NCBI GenBank assembly: GCA_023457895.1
Contig: JAEXAY010000050.1
Span: 1-64,000, forward strand
DNA: 64,000 nucleotides
Direction: 5' to 3'
Origin: Pseudomonadota bacterium
Lineage (GTDB): Bacteria; Pseudomonadota; Alphaproteobacteria; Sphingomonadales; Sphingomonadaceae
Positions 16,798 through 25,494 of this stretch are shown one piece after another. The notes under the pieces are model-generated. The model saw only the letters and a program-made list of their open reading frames with translations. It had not been told where the DNA came from and ran no database searches. Position 1 is the first letter of the stretch; the number at the start of each line of letters is the position of its first letter. Both the position numbers and the translations under genes were made by a program.

Positions 16798-17249
16798 CCG
16801 ATTCCATCACCCCCGCCGATCTCGTCGCACAAGCCCGCGAGGCCGCGCGCAACGCCCATGCGCCCTATTCAGGCTATGGCGTGGGGGCGGCGCTGCTGAT
16901 GGTCGACGGCTCGGTCATCACCGGCTGCAATTTCGAGAATGCGAGCTATGGCCTGACCCTGTGCGCCGAAACCGTCGCGCTCGGCACCGCCAATGCGCAG
17001 GGCCGTCTCAGGGACATACGCGCGATTGGCATCATCGGCGGGATGCGGAGACCAGACGGCACGATCTCCGGCAACGATACGTGCTATCCCTGCGGCCGCT
17101 GCCGCCAGGTGATCAACGAGGCGGCCGAACTGGCGGGTATCGATCTTCCCATCCATTGCGGTTCGGGCGACGGCAAGCAGCTCGCGACCTATCGCATCTC
17201 CGAACTGTTGCCGCACAGTTTTGGACCCAAGGATCTGGGGCTGGCGTGA
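16794..17249 (+). CDS. cdd: Cytidine deaminase
   Basis: The 151-residue zinc enzyme deaminates cytidine and deoxycytidine in pyrimidine salvage. It has the small homotetrameric layout: NAHAPYSGYGVGAALL, GCNFENASYGLTLCAETVAL with the Zn Cys and catalytic Glu, and CYPCGRCRQVINEAA with the other two Zn cysteines. Translation is probably coupled to the GH25-like gene through the ATGA overlap. dcd follows after 76 bases, placing two pyrimidine deaminases side by side. Confidence 0.95.
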   Translation: MTDSITPADLVAQAREAARNAHAPYSGYGVGAALLMVDGSVITGCNFENASYGLTLCAETVALGTANAQGRLRDIRAIGIIGGMRRPDGTISGNDTCYPCGRCRQVINEAAELAGIDLPIHCGSGDGKQLATYRISELLPHSFGPKDLGLA

Positions 17250-17325
17250 TGGCAACGCCCTCGCTTAGGGGAGAGTGACGTCCATTGCTTGACTTCGCCC
17301 GCACCATCCCGCCAAGGATCAGCCC

Positions 17326-17880
17326 ATGAGCATTCTTTCCGACAAATGGATTCGTGAACAGGCGCAGGCGACCGGCATGATCGAGCCGTTTGTCGAGGCG
17401 CAGCGGCGCGATGGCTGCATCAGCTATGGCCTCTCCTCCTATGGCTATGACGCACGGGTTGCCGACGAGTTCAAGATCTTCACCAACATCGACAGCGCCG
17501 TCGTCGATCCCAAGGATTTCGCCGCCAACAGCTTCGTCGACAAGAAGACCGACGTCTGCATCATCCCGCCCAACAGTTTCGCGCTCGCCCGCACGGTGGA
17601 ATATTTCCGTATTCCGCGCGATGTGCTGGTGATCTGCCTCGGCAAGTCGACCTATGCGCGCTGCGGCATCATCGTCAACGTGACCCCGCTCGAGCCCGGC
17701 TGGGAAGGCCATGTCACGCTCGAGTTCAGCAACACCACGCCGCTTCCGGCCAAGATCTATGCCAATGAGGGCGCGTGCCAGTTCCTGTTTCTGAAGGGCA
17801 ACGAACCATGCGAGGTCAGCTATGCCGATCGCGCGGGCAAATATATGGGACAAAAGGGCGTCACCCTGCCGCGGCTCTGA
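17326..17880 (+). CDS. dcd: dCTP deaminase
   Basis: The 184-residue enzyme converts dCTP to dUTP for thymidylate synthesis. It shows the trimeric dUTPase-fold hallmarks CLGKSTYARCGIIVNVTPLE with the catalytic Arg and following Glu region, GWEGHVTLEFSNTTPLPAKI, and the C-terminal GACQFLFLKG. Length matches the family. The leader has AAGGA about 9 bases before the ATG at 17326. Confidence 0.96.
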   Translation: MSILSDKWIREQAQATGMIEPFVEAQRRDGCISYGLSSYGYDARVADEFKIFTNIDSAVVDPKDFAANSFVDKKTDVCIIPPNSFALARTVEYFRIPRDVLVICLGKSTYARCGIIVNVTPLEPGWEGHVTLEFSNTTPLPAKIYANEGACQFLFLKGNEPCEVSYADRAGKYMGQKGVTLPRL

Positions 17881-17964
17881 GCTGGCGGAACCCGGCAGGC
17901 GTCCGGCGCGTTATCCAGCCCGTGACGGCCGCACTTGCGGCATCTGCACGGGAGGGAGCCTATC

Positions 17965-18471
17965 ATGAGCAGCATCGCCGCCTTTTTCGGACGCATTTTC
18001 CTTGCCGCCCTGTTCATCCTGCAGGGTCTGGGCAAGGTCATGTACCAGAATGATTATAACCAGAGCTATGCCAGCAATCCGCAACTGGACTGGCTGGCGG
18101 CGCCGGGCGCGATGGCGATGCCGCTCGGCATCTTCGAACTGGTCATCGGCATTCTCATCCTACTCGGGCTGATGACGCGCATGACGGCGCTGGTGGCAGC
18201 GATCTATGCGCTGCTCACGGCGGTTTACCTGCACTTGGGGCGCGTCGCCGAACCGCAGCACCAGCAGTTGCTGTTGATGTGGCTGGCGGTCGCTGGCGGA
18301 CTGCTGATGCTGTTCGCCTATGGCAATACCCGCGGCAGCCTCGATCGGCTGCGCCGCCGCAAGCCCGACGAGGTTGTCGTCGAGCGCGACCATTATATCG
18401 AACGCGATCCTGCGACCGGCGAGCGTATTCATGTCGAGACGGAAACGGATTCGACCCGCATCAACCGTTGA
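17965..18471 (+). CDS. DoxX family membrane protein
   Basis: The 168-residue protein has four hydrophobic segments of the DoxX/SURF4 type (FFGRIFLAALFILQGLGKV, LGIFELVIGILILLG, ALVAAIYALLTAVYL, MWLAVAGGLLMLFAYG). It ends in a charged cytosolic tail of about 50 residues, rich in Arg, Glu and Asp, that short DoxX proteins usually lack. DoxX proteins are quinone- or redox-associated, but their precise reaction is mostly unknown. ATG 17965 has a strong GGAGGGAG six bases upstream. A terminator follows. Confidence 0.85.
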   Translation: MSSIAAFFGRIFLAALFILQGLGKVMYQNDYNQSYASNPQLDWLAAPGAMAMPLGIFELVIGILILLGLMTRMTALVAAIYALLTAVYLHLGRVAEPQHQQLLLMWLAVAGGLLMLFAYGNTRGSLDRLRRRKPDEVVVERDHYIERDPATGERIHVETETDSTRINR

Positions 18472-18487
18472 GCCATCCTGTTGTCAG

Positions 18488-18515
18488 GGGACGGCAGGAC
18501 AAAAGCCGTCCCTTG
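18488..18515 (+). terminator. Rho-independent-like terminator after the doxX gene
   Basis: GGGACGGC and GCCGTCCC form a perfect 8-base stem with a 9-base loop, followed by TTGTGCTCC. It starts 16 bases after the doxX stop codon and precedes the phosphatase gene. Confidence 0.65.
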
Positions 18516-18550
18516 TGCTCCTGCCCCTCTCTCCCTAGATAGCCCCCGTC

Positions 18551-19360
18551 ATGATAGGCCGCCTTTTCCGCCGCGCATCCGCTCCTGCCCGTCCCCTGCC
18601 CGCCATCCCGGCGGGTGAACGCGTCTATGCGATCGGCGACGTGCATGGAAATCTGGACCTGCTGCGCGAACTGATCCGCAGGATCGAAGCTGATAATGCA
18701 GCCCGCGGGCCCGCGGATACAACAATCATCTTCCTTGGCGACCTCGTTGACCGCGGCCCCGACAGCGCGGGAGTCGTCGATGCCGCGCTCGCATTAGCAC
18801 GGGAAAGCTCCGGGCCATTGGTGCGTTTCCTCAAGGGCAATCATGAGGAAGTGTTCGAGCGCGCCGCGAGCGGCGATGAACGCGCTCTACGCCATTTCAT
18901 CCGCATGGGCGGGCGCGAGACGATCCTCAGCTATCCAATCGCGGTCAATGTTTATGAAGAACTGAGCATCGAGGAACTGACCCAGCACATGCTCTCGCTC
19001 ATCCCCCGGACGCATGTCGATTTTATCAGCGATTTCGAGGATTGCATCGTCATCGGCGATTATGCCTTTGTCCATGCCGGTGTCCGCCCCGGCGTGCCGG
19101 TGGCCGAGCAGAAAAAATCCGACCTGCGCTGGATTCGCGAAGGCTTCGTCAACGACAACACGCCGCATGACAAGATGATCGTTCACGGCCACACCATCTT
19201 CGATGACGTCGACATGCAATCCAATCGCATCGGTGTCGATACCGGTGCCTATCGTACCGGCACCCTCTCCGCGCTCGGCCTTGAGGGCACCGACCGCTGG
19301 GTATTGCAGGCAAGCGGCGAGGCGCATCCGGAACGCGCTCAGGCCGGCTGGGCAGGATGA
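18551..19360 (+). CDS. Metallophosphoesterase (PPP-type Ser/Thr phosphatase-like)
   Basis: The 269-residue protein carries the full PPP/calcineurin-like metal signature: AIGDVHGNLDLL (GDxHG), FLGDLVDRGPDSAG (GDxVDRG), FLKGNHEEVF (GNHE), and later VHAGVRPGV and IVHGHT with metal-binding histidines. It probably binds Mn2+ or Fe/Zn and hydrolyses phosphoproteins or bis(5'-nucleosyl)-tetraphosphate. Its last four bases overlap the thioesterase start (ATGA at 19357). Confidence 0.9.
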   Translation: MIGRLFRRASAPARPLPAIPAGERVYAIGDVHGNLDLLRELIRRIEADNAARGPADTTIIFLGDLVDRGPDSAGVVDAALALARESSGPLVRFLKGNHEEVFERAASGDERALRHFIRMGGRETILSYPIAVNVYEELSIEELTQHMLSLIPRTHVDFISDFEDCIVIGDYAFVHAGVRPGVPVAEQKKSDLRWIREGFVNDNTPHDKMIVHGHTIFDDVDMQSNRIGVDTGAYRTGTLSALGLEGTDRWVLQASGEAHPERAQAGWAG

Positions 19361-20145
19361 ACAGCCTCGATACGATTCTCCGCCTCGAACAGGATGAAGG
19401 CGGGCTGTACCATGCCCATATCAGCGACGACTGGATGCAGGGGCGCACCGCCTATGGCGGGGTGACGGCGGCCATCGCGCTACAGACTGCGCTCACCGGC
19501 GAGCCGGGGCCGCAGCCGCTCAAATGCGCGCAGATCAGCTTCGTCGGGCCGGTCGGGGGCGAATGCACCATCGAGGCCAATCTGGTCCGCGAAAGCAAGT
19601 CTAGCCGCTTCGTCACCTGCGAGGTCACGTCGGATGCCGGGTTCGGCACGCATGCCCTCTTCACCTTCACGGGTGAACGCGACAGCCATGTCGATCATGT
19701 CGTCCTGCCGATGCCCAGCGTACCCGATCCGGACCGCCTTGAACCGGTCCCCGATCACCCGATGCGACCGCTCTTCACCCGCAAGTTCGACATGCGCCCC
19801 GTCGACGGGCCGCGGTTCAAGCATGGCCAGGGCGAAGCCGACATCCTGACCTGGGTGCGCTTTGTCGACCAACCCGATTGCGATCCCGCGGTCGCCCTCC
19901 TCGCACTAGGCGATGCGCTGCCTCCCGCGGCGATTACGCTGTTCAAGGAGTTTGGCCCAATCAGCTCGATGAACTGGACCGTGCACATGCTGACGGAAAC
20001 ACCGAAGACCCGCGATGGCTGGTGGCTGCTCCACAGCCATAGCCGCTATGCCAGTGGCGGGTTCAGCGTACAGGACATGATGATCTGGAACCGTGATGGC
20101 GAACCTGTCGCCCGCGGCGGACAGGGGGTCGGGCTGTACGTTTGA
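19357..20145 (+). CDS. Acyl-CoA thioesterase family protein (double hotdog fold)
   Basis: The 262-residue protein resembles TesB-like thioesterases of the double-hotdog type. DDWMQGRTAYGGVTAAIALQ holds the conserved glycine-rich turn, and the C-terminal domain has SSMNWTVHMLTETPKTRDGW, LHSHSRYASGGFSVQDMMIW and RGGQGVGLYV. This subfamily hydrolyses acyl-CoA thioesters of unknown chain length. Translation is coupled to the phosphatase. A family A palindromic repeat separates it from the convergent sensor kinase. Confidence 0.87.
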   Translation: MNSLDTILRLEQDEGGLYHAHISDDWMQGRTAYGGVTAAIALQTALTGEPGPQPLKCAQISFVGPVGGECTIEANLVRESKSSRFVTCEVTSDAGFGTHALFTFTGERDSHVDHVVLPMPSVPDPDRLEPVPDHPMRPLFTRKFDMRPVDGPRFKHGQGEADILTWVRFVDQPDCDPAVALLALGDALPPAAITLFKEFGPISSMNWTVHMLTETPKTRDGWWLLHSHSRYASGGFSVQDMMIWNRDGEPVARGGQGVGLYV

Positions 20146-20161
20146 GGTAAAAAAGGCGCTG

Positions 20162-20296
20162 CCCCACCCTCCCTTCCAGGGAGGGTCGAAAATGCGTCAG
20201 CTTTTTTGGGGTGGGTATAAGCCCTGCCGCCAATGCTTTACCCACCCCGAAAAATTGTGCCAATTTTTCGACCCTCCCTGGAAGGGAGGGTGGGGT
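20162..20296. repeat. REPIN-like element, family A copy 2
   Basis: The same two-hairpin layout as the element at 13136: CCACCCTCCCTTCCAGGGAG on the left, CGACCCTCCCTGGAAGGGAG plus GGTGGGG on the right, with conserved internal TTGGGGTGGGTATAAG and CCCACCCCGAAAAATTGTG. It fills the space between convergent genes (thioesterase and sensor kinase). Confidence 0.8.
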
Positions 20297-20308
20297 AAGG
20301 TTTAATCC

Positions 20309-21754
20309 TCACGCCAGCATGATCTCGGCAATCAGGCCGCCTTCGGGTGCATTGCCGAGGCGCAGTTCGCCGCCCTGTTGCAGGATGATGGTCTTGGCGA
20401 GCGCGAGGCCGAGCCCGGCGCCGCCGGTCTCACGACTGCGTGATCCTTCCGCCCGCGCGAACGGCTCCATCATTTCGGCGATGCGTTCGGGCGCAATCCC
20501 CGGGCCGTCATCGGCAATGCGAATAACGGCCCGGCCTTCGCGCTCAAACACGCTGATCCGCGCCCGCTGGCCATAGTTAAGCGCATTGTCGACCAGATTG
20601 CGCAGCGCGCGGCGCATTGGCACGGGATGCAGCGCACGGACGAGATGAAGCGGTGCTTCGACCAGCCTCACATCCGCGCCCATGTCGCGATAATCGCCGA
20701 CCACGGCGGAAACCAGCGCGGGCACTTCGGTGGCGACCATCGCTTCCTTCGCCTGACCCGAGCGCGCCAGCGCAAGGATATCATCGAGCATCACCGCCAT
20801 TTCATCCATCGTCGCGATCATCTTGCCGCGCAGCGTTTCATCGCCGACGGATTCAACCCGCACCCGCAGCGAGGCGAGCGGGGTCCGCAGGTCATGACCG
20901 AGCGCGCCGAGCATGCGGTCCTTTTCGCCCAGCATCGCGAAAATGCGCGAGCGCATGCTGTTGAATGCCCGGGTGAGATCAGTGACGTCGGCCGGGCCGC
21001 TTTCCGGAATCGGATCGGCAGCCGAGGACGGATCGGTCGAGCGCGCCGCTGCGGTCAGTTGCTTGAGCGGCCGCGACACCCGCCAGCCGATCCAGGCGAT
21101 CGGCGCCAGCAGGAGCAGATAGAGCAGCGCGGTCTGCCCGCCGAGCAGGCCCATCAGCATCGGGTTGGTTTCGGGCGCGGGCATCGCGATATTGACCCAG
21201 CGTCCATCCTCGAGCCGGGCCGAGATCAGCATCGTGTTGATCTTTCGCGGATCATGCACCACCTCAAACCGGTCACGCATCCCTTCCTCGCCCGGCATCG
21301 GCGTCTCCTGTTCCGGAGGGAAACGGTTCCGGGCGGTCCAGGGCAATTCATGCAGTTGCGGCGGACCTTCCAGTTCGCTTGCGCGCACCGCCTCGACGTC
21401 GAGATTGGCTTCGGAGAGGAGTTCGCTGACCTGCTCGGCGGTCTGTTCATCATGGTTCATCGACGCCGTAACCGCAGACTGGTCGGACAGGCCCATCATC
21501 ACGCGTACATTGCGGCGGCCGCGCCGTTGCGGGATCGGCTCCTGCCCGACGGCAATCCGGTCGGCGACGTCGATGATCCGGTTAGCAGCCGGAATCGCGA
21601 GGCGGATGGTACGCTGTTCAGCCTGCCCGCGCGCGAGCAGCACGAAACTCACGGCCTGCGCGATGAACAGCGCGATTGCCGTTGCAAGCAGCAATTGCCC
21701 GACAAGGCTTTTCGGCATCAGTCGCGCGAAAAAGGATGGAGAAGAGCGGGTCAT
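20309..21754 (-). CDS. Sensor histidine kinase (EnvZ-like)
   Basis: The 481-residue membrane kinase has an N-terminal transmembrane segment (LLLATAIALFIAQAVSFVLL), a periplasmic sensor region of about 150 residues, a second membrane segment (TALLYLLLLAPIAWIGW), HAMP (RVSRPLKQLTAAARSTD), the phosphoacceptor box LGALGHDLRTPLASLR, and HATPase motifs NLVDNALNYG, ADDGPGIAPER and GGAGLGLALAKTI. The ATG at 21754 follows the response-regulator stop by 7 bases. It forms a two-component pair with that regulator. The stimulus is unknown; the architecture resembles osmosensor or ActS-type kinases. Confidence 0.93.
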   Translation of the reverse strand: MTRSSPSFFARLMPKSLVGQLLLATAIALFIAQAVSFVLLARGQAEQRTIRLAIPAANRIIDVADRIAVGQEPIPQRRGRRNVRVMMGLSDQSAVTASMNHDEQTAEQVSELLSEANLDVEAVRASELEGPPQLHELPWTARNRFPPEQETPMPGEEGMRDRFEVVHDPRKINTMLISARLEDGRWVNIAMPAPETNPMLMGLLGGQTALLYLLLLAPIAWIGWRVSRPLKQLTAAARSTDPSSAADPIPESGPADVTDLTRAFNSMRSRIFAMLGEKDRMLGALGHDLRTPLASLRVRVESVGDETLRGKMIATMDEMAVMLDDILALARSGQAKEAMVATEVPALVSAVVGDYRDMGADVRLVEAPLHLVRALHPVPMRRALRNLVDNALNYGQRARISVFEREGRAVIRIADDGPGIAPERIAEMMEPFARAEGSRSRETGGAGLGLALAKTIILQQGGELRLGNAPEGGLIAEIMLA

Positions 21755-21761
21755 CGCAAGC

Positions 21762-22499
21762 TTAGTCGGTAATCCGCCTGACATCGCTCGCCAGCGTATA
21801 ACCTCCGCCCCAGACCGTCCGCACCAGCGTCGGGTTCTTGGGATCCGGCTCGATCTTGCGGCGCAGGCGCGAAATCTGGTTGTCGACCGCGCGATCGAAT
21901 GCTTCCGCTTCGCGGCCTTGTGTCAAGTCAAGCAGACGGTCGCGGCTCAGCACCTGGTTTGGGTGGCGCACCAGCGCCAGCAGCAGCTGATACTCGCCGG
22001 TCGACAGCGGCACCGTCACGCCATCCTTGTCAACCAGCGCCCGTTCGGTGGTCTTCAGCACCCAGTCGCCAAAGGCAAAGCTTTCGCCGGCAGCGCCGTT
22101 GACGCGCTCGCCCGCGAGCGAGGTGCGCCGCAGCACTGCCTTGATCCGTGCAACCAGTTCGCGCGGGTTGAACGGCTTGCCGACATAATCGTCCGCGCCC
22201 ATTTCGAGGCCGACAATGCGCTCGGTATCCTCGGTCCGCGCGGTCAGCAGGATGACGGGAATGTCGCCCCGTTCGCGGATATGACGCGTGAGCGAAAGAC
22301 CATCTTCGCCCGGCATCATGATATCGCAAATGACGAGATCGAACCGGTTGGCCGCGAGCAGGGTGCGCGCCGCATCGGCGGACCCCGCCTCCTTCACCCG
22401 GAAGCCATGGCCTTCGAGATATTCGCCGAGCGGCTCGCGGATCGAGCGCTCGTCGTCAATGATCAGGATATGCGGAAGACTGGTGGCGGTTTCGGACAT
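21762..22499 (-). CDS. OmpR-family response regulator
   Basis: The 245-residue regulator has a receiver domain (ILIIDDERSIREPLGEYL, phosphoacceptor Asp in LVICDIMMPGEDGL, GADDYVGKPFNPRELVARI) and a winged-helix DNA-binding domain (LSTGEYQLLLALVRHPNQVLSRDRLLDL, then RAVDNQISRLRRKIEPDP). It is the first gene of the operon with the kinase. No target sites can be assigned. Confidence 0.95.
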   Translation of the reverse strand: MSETATSLPHILIIDDERSIREPLGEYLEGHGFRVKEAGSADAARTLLAANRFDLVICDIMMPGEDGLSLTRHIRERGDIPVILLTARTEDTERIVGLEMGADDYVGKPFNPRELVARIKAVLRRTSLAGERVNGAAGESFAFGDWVLKTTERALVDKDGVTVPLSTGEYQLLLALVRHPNQVLSRDRLLDLTQGREAEAFDRAVDNQISRLRRKIEPDPKNPTLVRTVWGGGYTLASDVRRITD

Positions 22500-22548
22500 G
22501 GCCGGAAGATTACCCCTTTAACGGGCGTTATGCAGCCCCATAAAAAAT

Positions 22549-22589
22549 GGAGCCGGACCAATAGGGGGGAGAGAAAATGGCCCGGCTCC
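22549..22589. terminator. Inverted repeat between the EF-hand gene and the response regulator
   Basis: GGAGCCGG (22549-22556) pairs with CCGGCTCC (22582-22589) across a 25-base loop. It lies about 50 bases upstream of the regulator start and 73 bases beyond the EF-hand stop (reverse strand). It may end EF-hand transcripts or be a regulator site; there is no T-run. Confidence 0.35.
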
Positions 22590-22606
22590 TTCCTTATCTG
22601 CCCTGA

Positions 22607-22637
22607 CCCGGCCGTCCTGGAAGGACGAGGGCCCGGG
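22607..22637 (-). terminator. Hairpin after the EF-hand gene
   Basis: An inner perfect stem CGTCCT / AGGACG with a 3-base loop (22613-22627) lies within outer arms CCCGG / CCGGG. It lies 26 bases beyond the EF-hand stop on the reverse strand. It is the more likely terminator of that gene, although no clear T-run follows. Confidence 0.4.
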
Positions 22638-22662
22638 CAGACGCACAATCAACGCGGGAGGA

Positions 22663-23313
22663 TCAGTTCGCGTTGTTGTTCTGTGGTGCGGCACGCTTCG
22701 ACTGCCACTGTGCCTTCATCGCGGCGCGATGCGCCGTCATTTCGGCCTGAGTGACGTTGCCGTCCTTGTTCGCGTCCATGGCATCAAAGCGCGCGTTATG
22801 TGCGGCTTGAAATTCGGCGAGACTGATCGCCTTATCACCATTGGTATCCGCGCCCGCCATCATGCCGCCGCGCTTTCCGCCCATCTGGCCACCCATATGG
22901 CCTTTTCCGCCGCGCATCCCGCGCATGCCATCGCCGCGGCGGCCCTGACCGTCAGCCGGGGCGGCACGGCGGGCGTCGAACTCACTCTTGGAAACCGAGC
23001 CGTCCTTGTTGGTGTCGAGCCGGTCGAACGCCTGTGCCTTGCGCTGGGCGCGCATCGCATCGCGATCTGCCTGGTCGATCTTGCCGTCCTTGTTCGCGTC
23101 CATCTGCTGGAAACGGGCAGTCGCAGCCGCATTGGCTTCAGCGCGGGAAATCACGCCATCCTTGTTGGCATCGGCCATCATCATCATGCCGGCCTTGCCG
23201 GCACGCGGTCCGGGACCAGCCCCGGGCGCCGTCTGGGCAATCGCGACCCCGCCGCCCGCAACGGCCAGAACCGCGGCGGCGCCAAGCCAGATCTTGCTGT
23301 TTTTCATCGTCAT
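22663..23313 (-). CDS. Exported EF-hand calcium-binding protein
   Basis: The 216-residue protein begins with a signal peptide (KIWLGAAAVLAVAGGGVAIAQ) and then carries five EF-hand loops of DxNxDG type: ADANKDGVISRAE, MDANKDGKIDQAD, LDTNKDGSVSKSE, ADTNGDKAISLAE and MDANKDGNVTQAE. A Gly/Met/Arg-rich linker (GMRGMRGGKGHMGGQMGGKR) separates the first three from the last two. It is probably a periplasmic calcium sensor or buffer. An ATG at 23313 with GAGGA seven bases before it fits best; MKNSK at 23307 is the alternative. An odd number of loops means one hand is unpaired or pairs between molecules. Confidence 0.88.
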   Translation of the reverse strand: MTMKNSKIWLGAAAVLAVAGGGVAIAQTAPGAGPGPRAGKAGMMMMADANKDGVISRAEANAAATARFQQMDANKDGKIDQADRDAMRAQRKAQAFDRLDTNKDGSVSKSEFDARRAAPADGQGRRGDGMRGMRGGKGHMGGQMGGKRGGMMAGADTNGDKAISLAEFQAAHNARFDAMDANKDGNVTQAEMTAHRAAMKAQWQSKRAAPQNNNAN

Positions 23314-23466
23314 ATTTCTGTTCCTCATCATCGCAGCGAGGAACGGCCAGCGGCCGCCCGGACTGCAAGGGTTAAACCTGTGTCCTCGATGATGCCGATA
23401 TGCGCTAGGGATGTGCCGGAAATTTGTCAGTCCCGGCCAAAAAATGTCGCAAAATGTATCAGGACT

Positions 23467-24267
23467 TCAATCGCCCGTGAAGCTTGGTGCGCGGCGCCCG
23501 AGAAACGCGTCGATCGCCTCTTCATTGTCGCGCGTCGCATGGGCAAGACTTTGCATCGCTGCCGACATTTCGAGGAGGTTCGCGAGCGTCGTATCCTGCC
23601 CCTGGCGTAACAGGCGCTTGGTCATACGCACCGCATGGGGCGGGTTGGCGGCAATCTTGTCCGCCACGGCGCGCGCGGCTTCGATCAACTCCCCGTCCGG
23701 CACCACCTGCGAAACCAGCCCCATCGCCAGCGCCGCAGCGGCGTCAAATGTCTCGCCGGTCAGCGCGAGCTCCGATGCCTTTGAAAAACCGACGATGCGC
23801 GGCAGCAGCCACGCACCGCCATCACCCGGAATGATGCCCAGTTTGACGAAGCTTACGGCAAACTTCGCGCTCTCGGCGGCAACACGGATGTCGCACATGC
23901 AGGCAAGATCGAGCCCTGCGCCAAGGGCCGGACCATTGATCGCGGCGATCACCGGGACTTCCATCGCCTGGAAGAAGAGCGGCAGGCGCTGGATGCCGTA
24001 CCGGTAATTGCGCCGCGTCTGTGCCGGAAGGTCAGCCTTCAACCCATTGCCTTGCTTCATCTGCTTGAGATCGCCGCCCGCCGAAAAGACCGGCCCGCCC
24101 CCCGTCAGGATGATGACGCGCACCGCCATGTCACGTTCGGCCTCATCCAGCGCGCCAAGCAACGCGTCGATCAGGCTGTTGTCCGAGATGGGGTTGCGCT
24201 TTTCCGGCTGGTTGAGCGTGACAGTCAGCACCGCGCCATCGCGCGCGGCCAGAATGGGTGAGGTCAT
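23467..24267 (-). CDS. Enoyl-CoA hydratase/isomerase family protein (crotonase)
   Basis: The 266-residue protein is a crotonase-superfamily member. The oxyanion-hole motifs are VFSAGGDLKQMKQG and AAINGPALGAGLDLACMCD, followed by AKFAVSFVKLGIIPGDGGAWLL. These enzymes hydrate, isomerise or hydrolyse acyl-CoA intermediates. The catalytic Glu pair is not clearly conserved by eye, so the exact reaction is open. Its ATG shares a base with the stop of the upstream CoA-transferase (TAATG), so both probably act on the same acyl-CoA route. Confidence 0.88.
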   Translation of the reverse strand: MTSPILAARDGAVLTVTLNQPEKRNPISDNSLIDALLGALDEAERDMAVRVIILTGGGPVFSAGGDLKQMKQGNGLKADLPAQTRRNYRYGIQRLPLFFQAMEVPVIAAINGPALGAGLDLACMCDIRVAAESAKFAVSFVKLGIIPGDGGAWLLPRIVGFSKASELALTGETFDAAAALAMGLVSQVVPDGELIEAARAVADKIAANPPHAVRMTKRLLRQGQDTTLANLLEMSAAMQSLAHATRDNEEAIDAFLGRRAPSFTGD

Positions 24268-25397
24268 TATATTACTCCTGAATCGCGCAACCGGGTGATC
24301 GCCGCCGCGTCATAGCCAAGCGTTTCCAGCAGCGCCATAGTATCAGCGCCTGCCGGACCGGCAGCCTTAGGCGCTGGGGCAGCAGTCGCGGAAAAACGCG
24401 GCGCGGGCGCGGGCTGGATCGCGCCATCCACGGAGACGAAAGTGCTGCGCGAGACATTGTGCGGATGCTGCGGCGCTTCGCTCAGCGACAGGATCGGCGC
24501 GAAGCAGACATCGGTCATTTCCATGATGGCGCACCATTCGTCGCGCGTCTTGCGCCTGAACAGGTCCGCCATCTTCTGCTTGAGTTCCGGCCATCGCTTC
24601 ACGTCAAACTGGGCGTCGAAATCGGGATCGGCATCAAGCCCCGTCTTTTCGCGCAGCAACGCGTAAAATTGCGGCTCGATCGATCCGATCGCGACATATC
24701 TGCCGTCCGCGCATTCATAGCTGTCGTAAAAGGGCGCGCCACCATCGAGCAGGTTGACGCCGGGCCGGTCGGCAAGCTGGCCCATCGCGTGAAAACCCCA
24801 GGTCATGCAGGCAAGAACCGCCGATCCGTCCGTCATCGCACAATCGATCACCTGACCGCGCGCGGTGCCCGATCTGACCGCGAGCAAGGCCGCGACGATA
24901 CCGAACGCCAGCATCATCCCGCCGCCGCCGAAATCGCCGACATAATTGACCGGCACCACCGGCTTTTCCCCGGCGCGGCCGATCGTGTGCAGCACCCCCG
25001 ACAGAGCGATATAATTGATATCGTGCCCGGCGCTCGCGGCATAGGGGCCATATTGGCCCCACCCGGTCATGCGGCCATAGACAAGGTCAGGGTTGTCGGC
25101 GAGCAGAACCTCCGGCCCAAGGCCGAACCGCTCCATCACGCCGGGCCGATAGCCTTCGATGATGGCGTCCGCGCCGGCGCACAGCTTGCGCGCAATCTCG
25201 ATCGCCTCGGGCTGCTTCATGTCGAGCACGAGGTTGCGCCTGTTGCGCGCCAGCACATCGCGCGCATTGCTCACGGCCCCGGGCCGGTCGATGCGGATCA
25301 CCTCAGCGCCATGATCAGCCAGCATCATCGCGCAGAAAGGCCCGGGCCCAAGCCCTGCAAATTCGACGATCCTCAAACCCGCGAGCACACCGGTCAT
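24267..25397 (-). CDS. CaiB/BaiF CoA-transferase family protein
   Basis: The 376-residue protein is a family III CoA transferase or alpha-methylacyl-CoA racemase type enzyme. LAGLRIVEFAGLGPGPFCAMMLADHGAEVIRID is the family N-terminus, in the usual interlocked-ring fold. GYRPGVMERFGLGP and GRMTGWGQYGPYAASAGHDINY follow, and the catalytic Asp region is RGQVIDCAMTDGS. It moves CoA between carboxylates or epimerises 2-methylacyl-CoA; the motif set fits the racemase branch. Start ATG 25397 is preferred; GGGGAGAG precedes it. It is the last chromosomal gene before the island's left boundary. Confidence 0.87.
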   Translation of the reverse strand: MTGVLAGLRIVEFAGLGPGPFCAMMLADHGAEVIRIDRPGAVSNARDVLARNRRNLVLDMKQPEAIEIARKLCAGADAIIEGYRPGVMERFGLGPEVLLADNPDLVYGRMTGWGQYGPYAASAGHDINYIALSGVLHTIGRAGEKPVVPVNYVGDFGGGGMMLAFGIVAALLAVRSGTARGQVIDCAMTDGSAVLACMTWGFHAMGQLADRPGVNLLDGGAPFYDSYECADGRYVAIGSIEPQFYALLREKTGLDADPDFDAQFDVKRWPELKQKMADLFRRKTRDEWCAIMEMTDVCFAPILSLSEAPQHPHNVSRSTFVSVDGAIQPAPAPRFSATAAPAPKAAGPAGADTMALLETLGYDAAAITRLRDSGVI

Positions 25398-25475
25398 CAA
25401 CAACTCTCCCCAAAAAGCATTTGGGTCACTGTTTAATGGCGAGCCGGAAAGATCAAGGGAAAGCCGGAGAAAAAA

Positions 25476-25494
25476 TGGAGCGGTAGCGGGAATC
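25476..25494. other. Left attachment-site repeat of the genomic island
   Basis: TGGAGCGGTAGCGGGAATC matches the 3' end of the tRNA-Gly gene at 34908-34927 (TGGAGCGGGTAGCGGGAATC) with a single missing G, in direct orientation. This is the form expected after site-specific integration into a tRNA 3' end. It lies 78 bases upstream of the CoA-transferase start and marks the island boundary. Confidence 0.75.
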
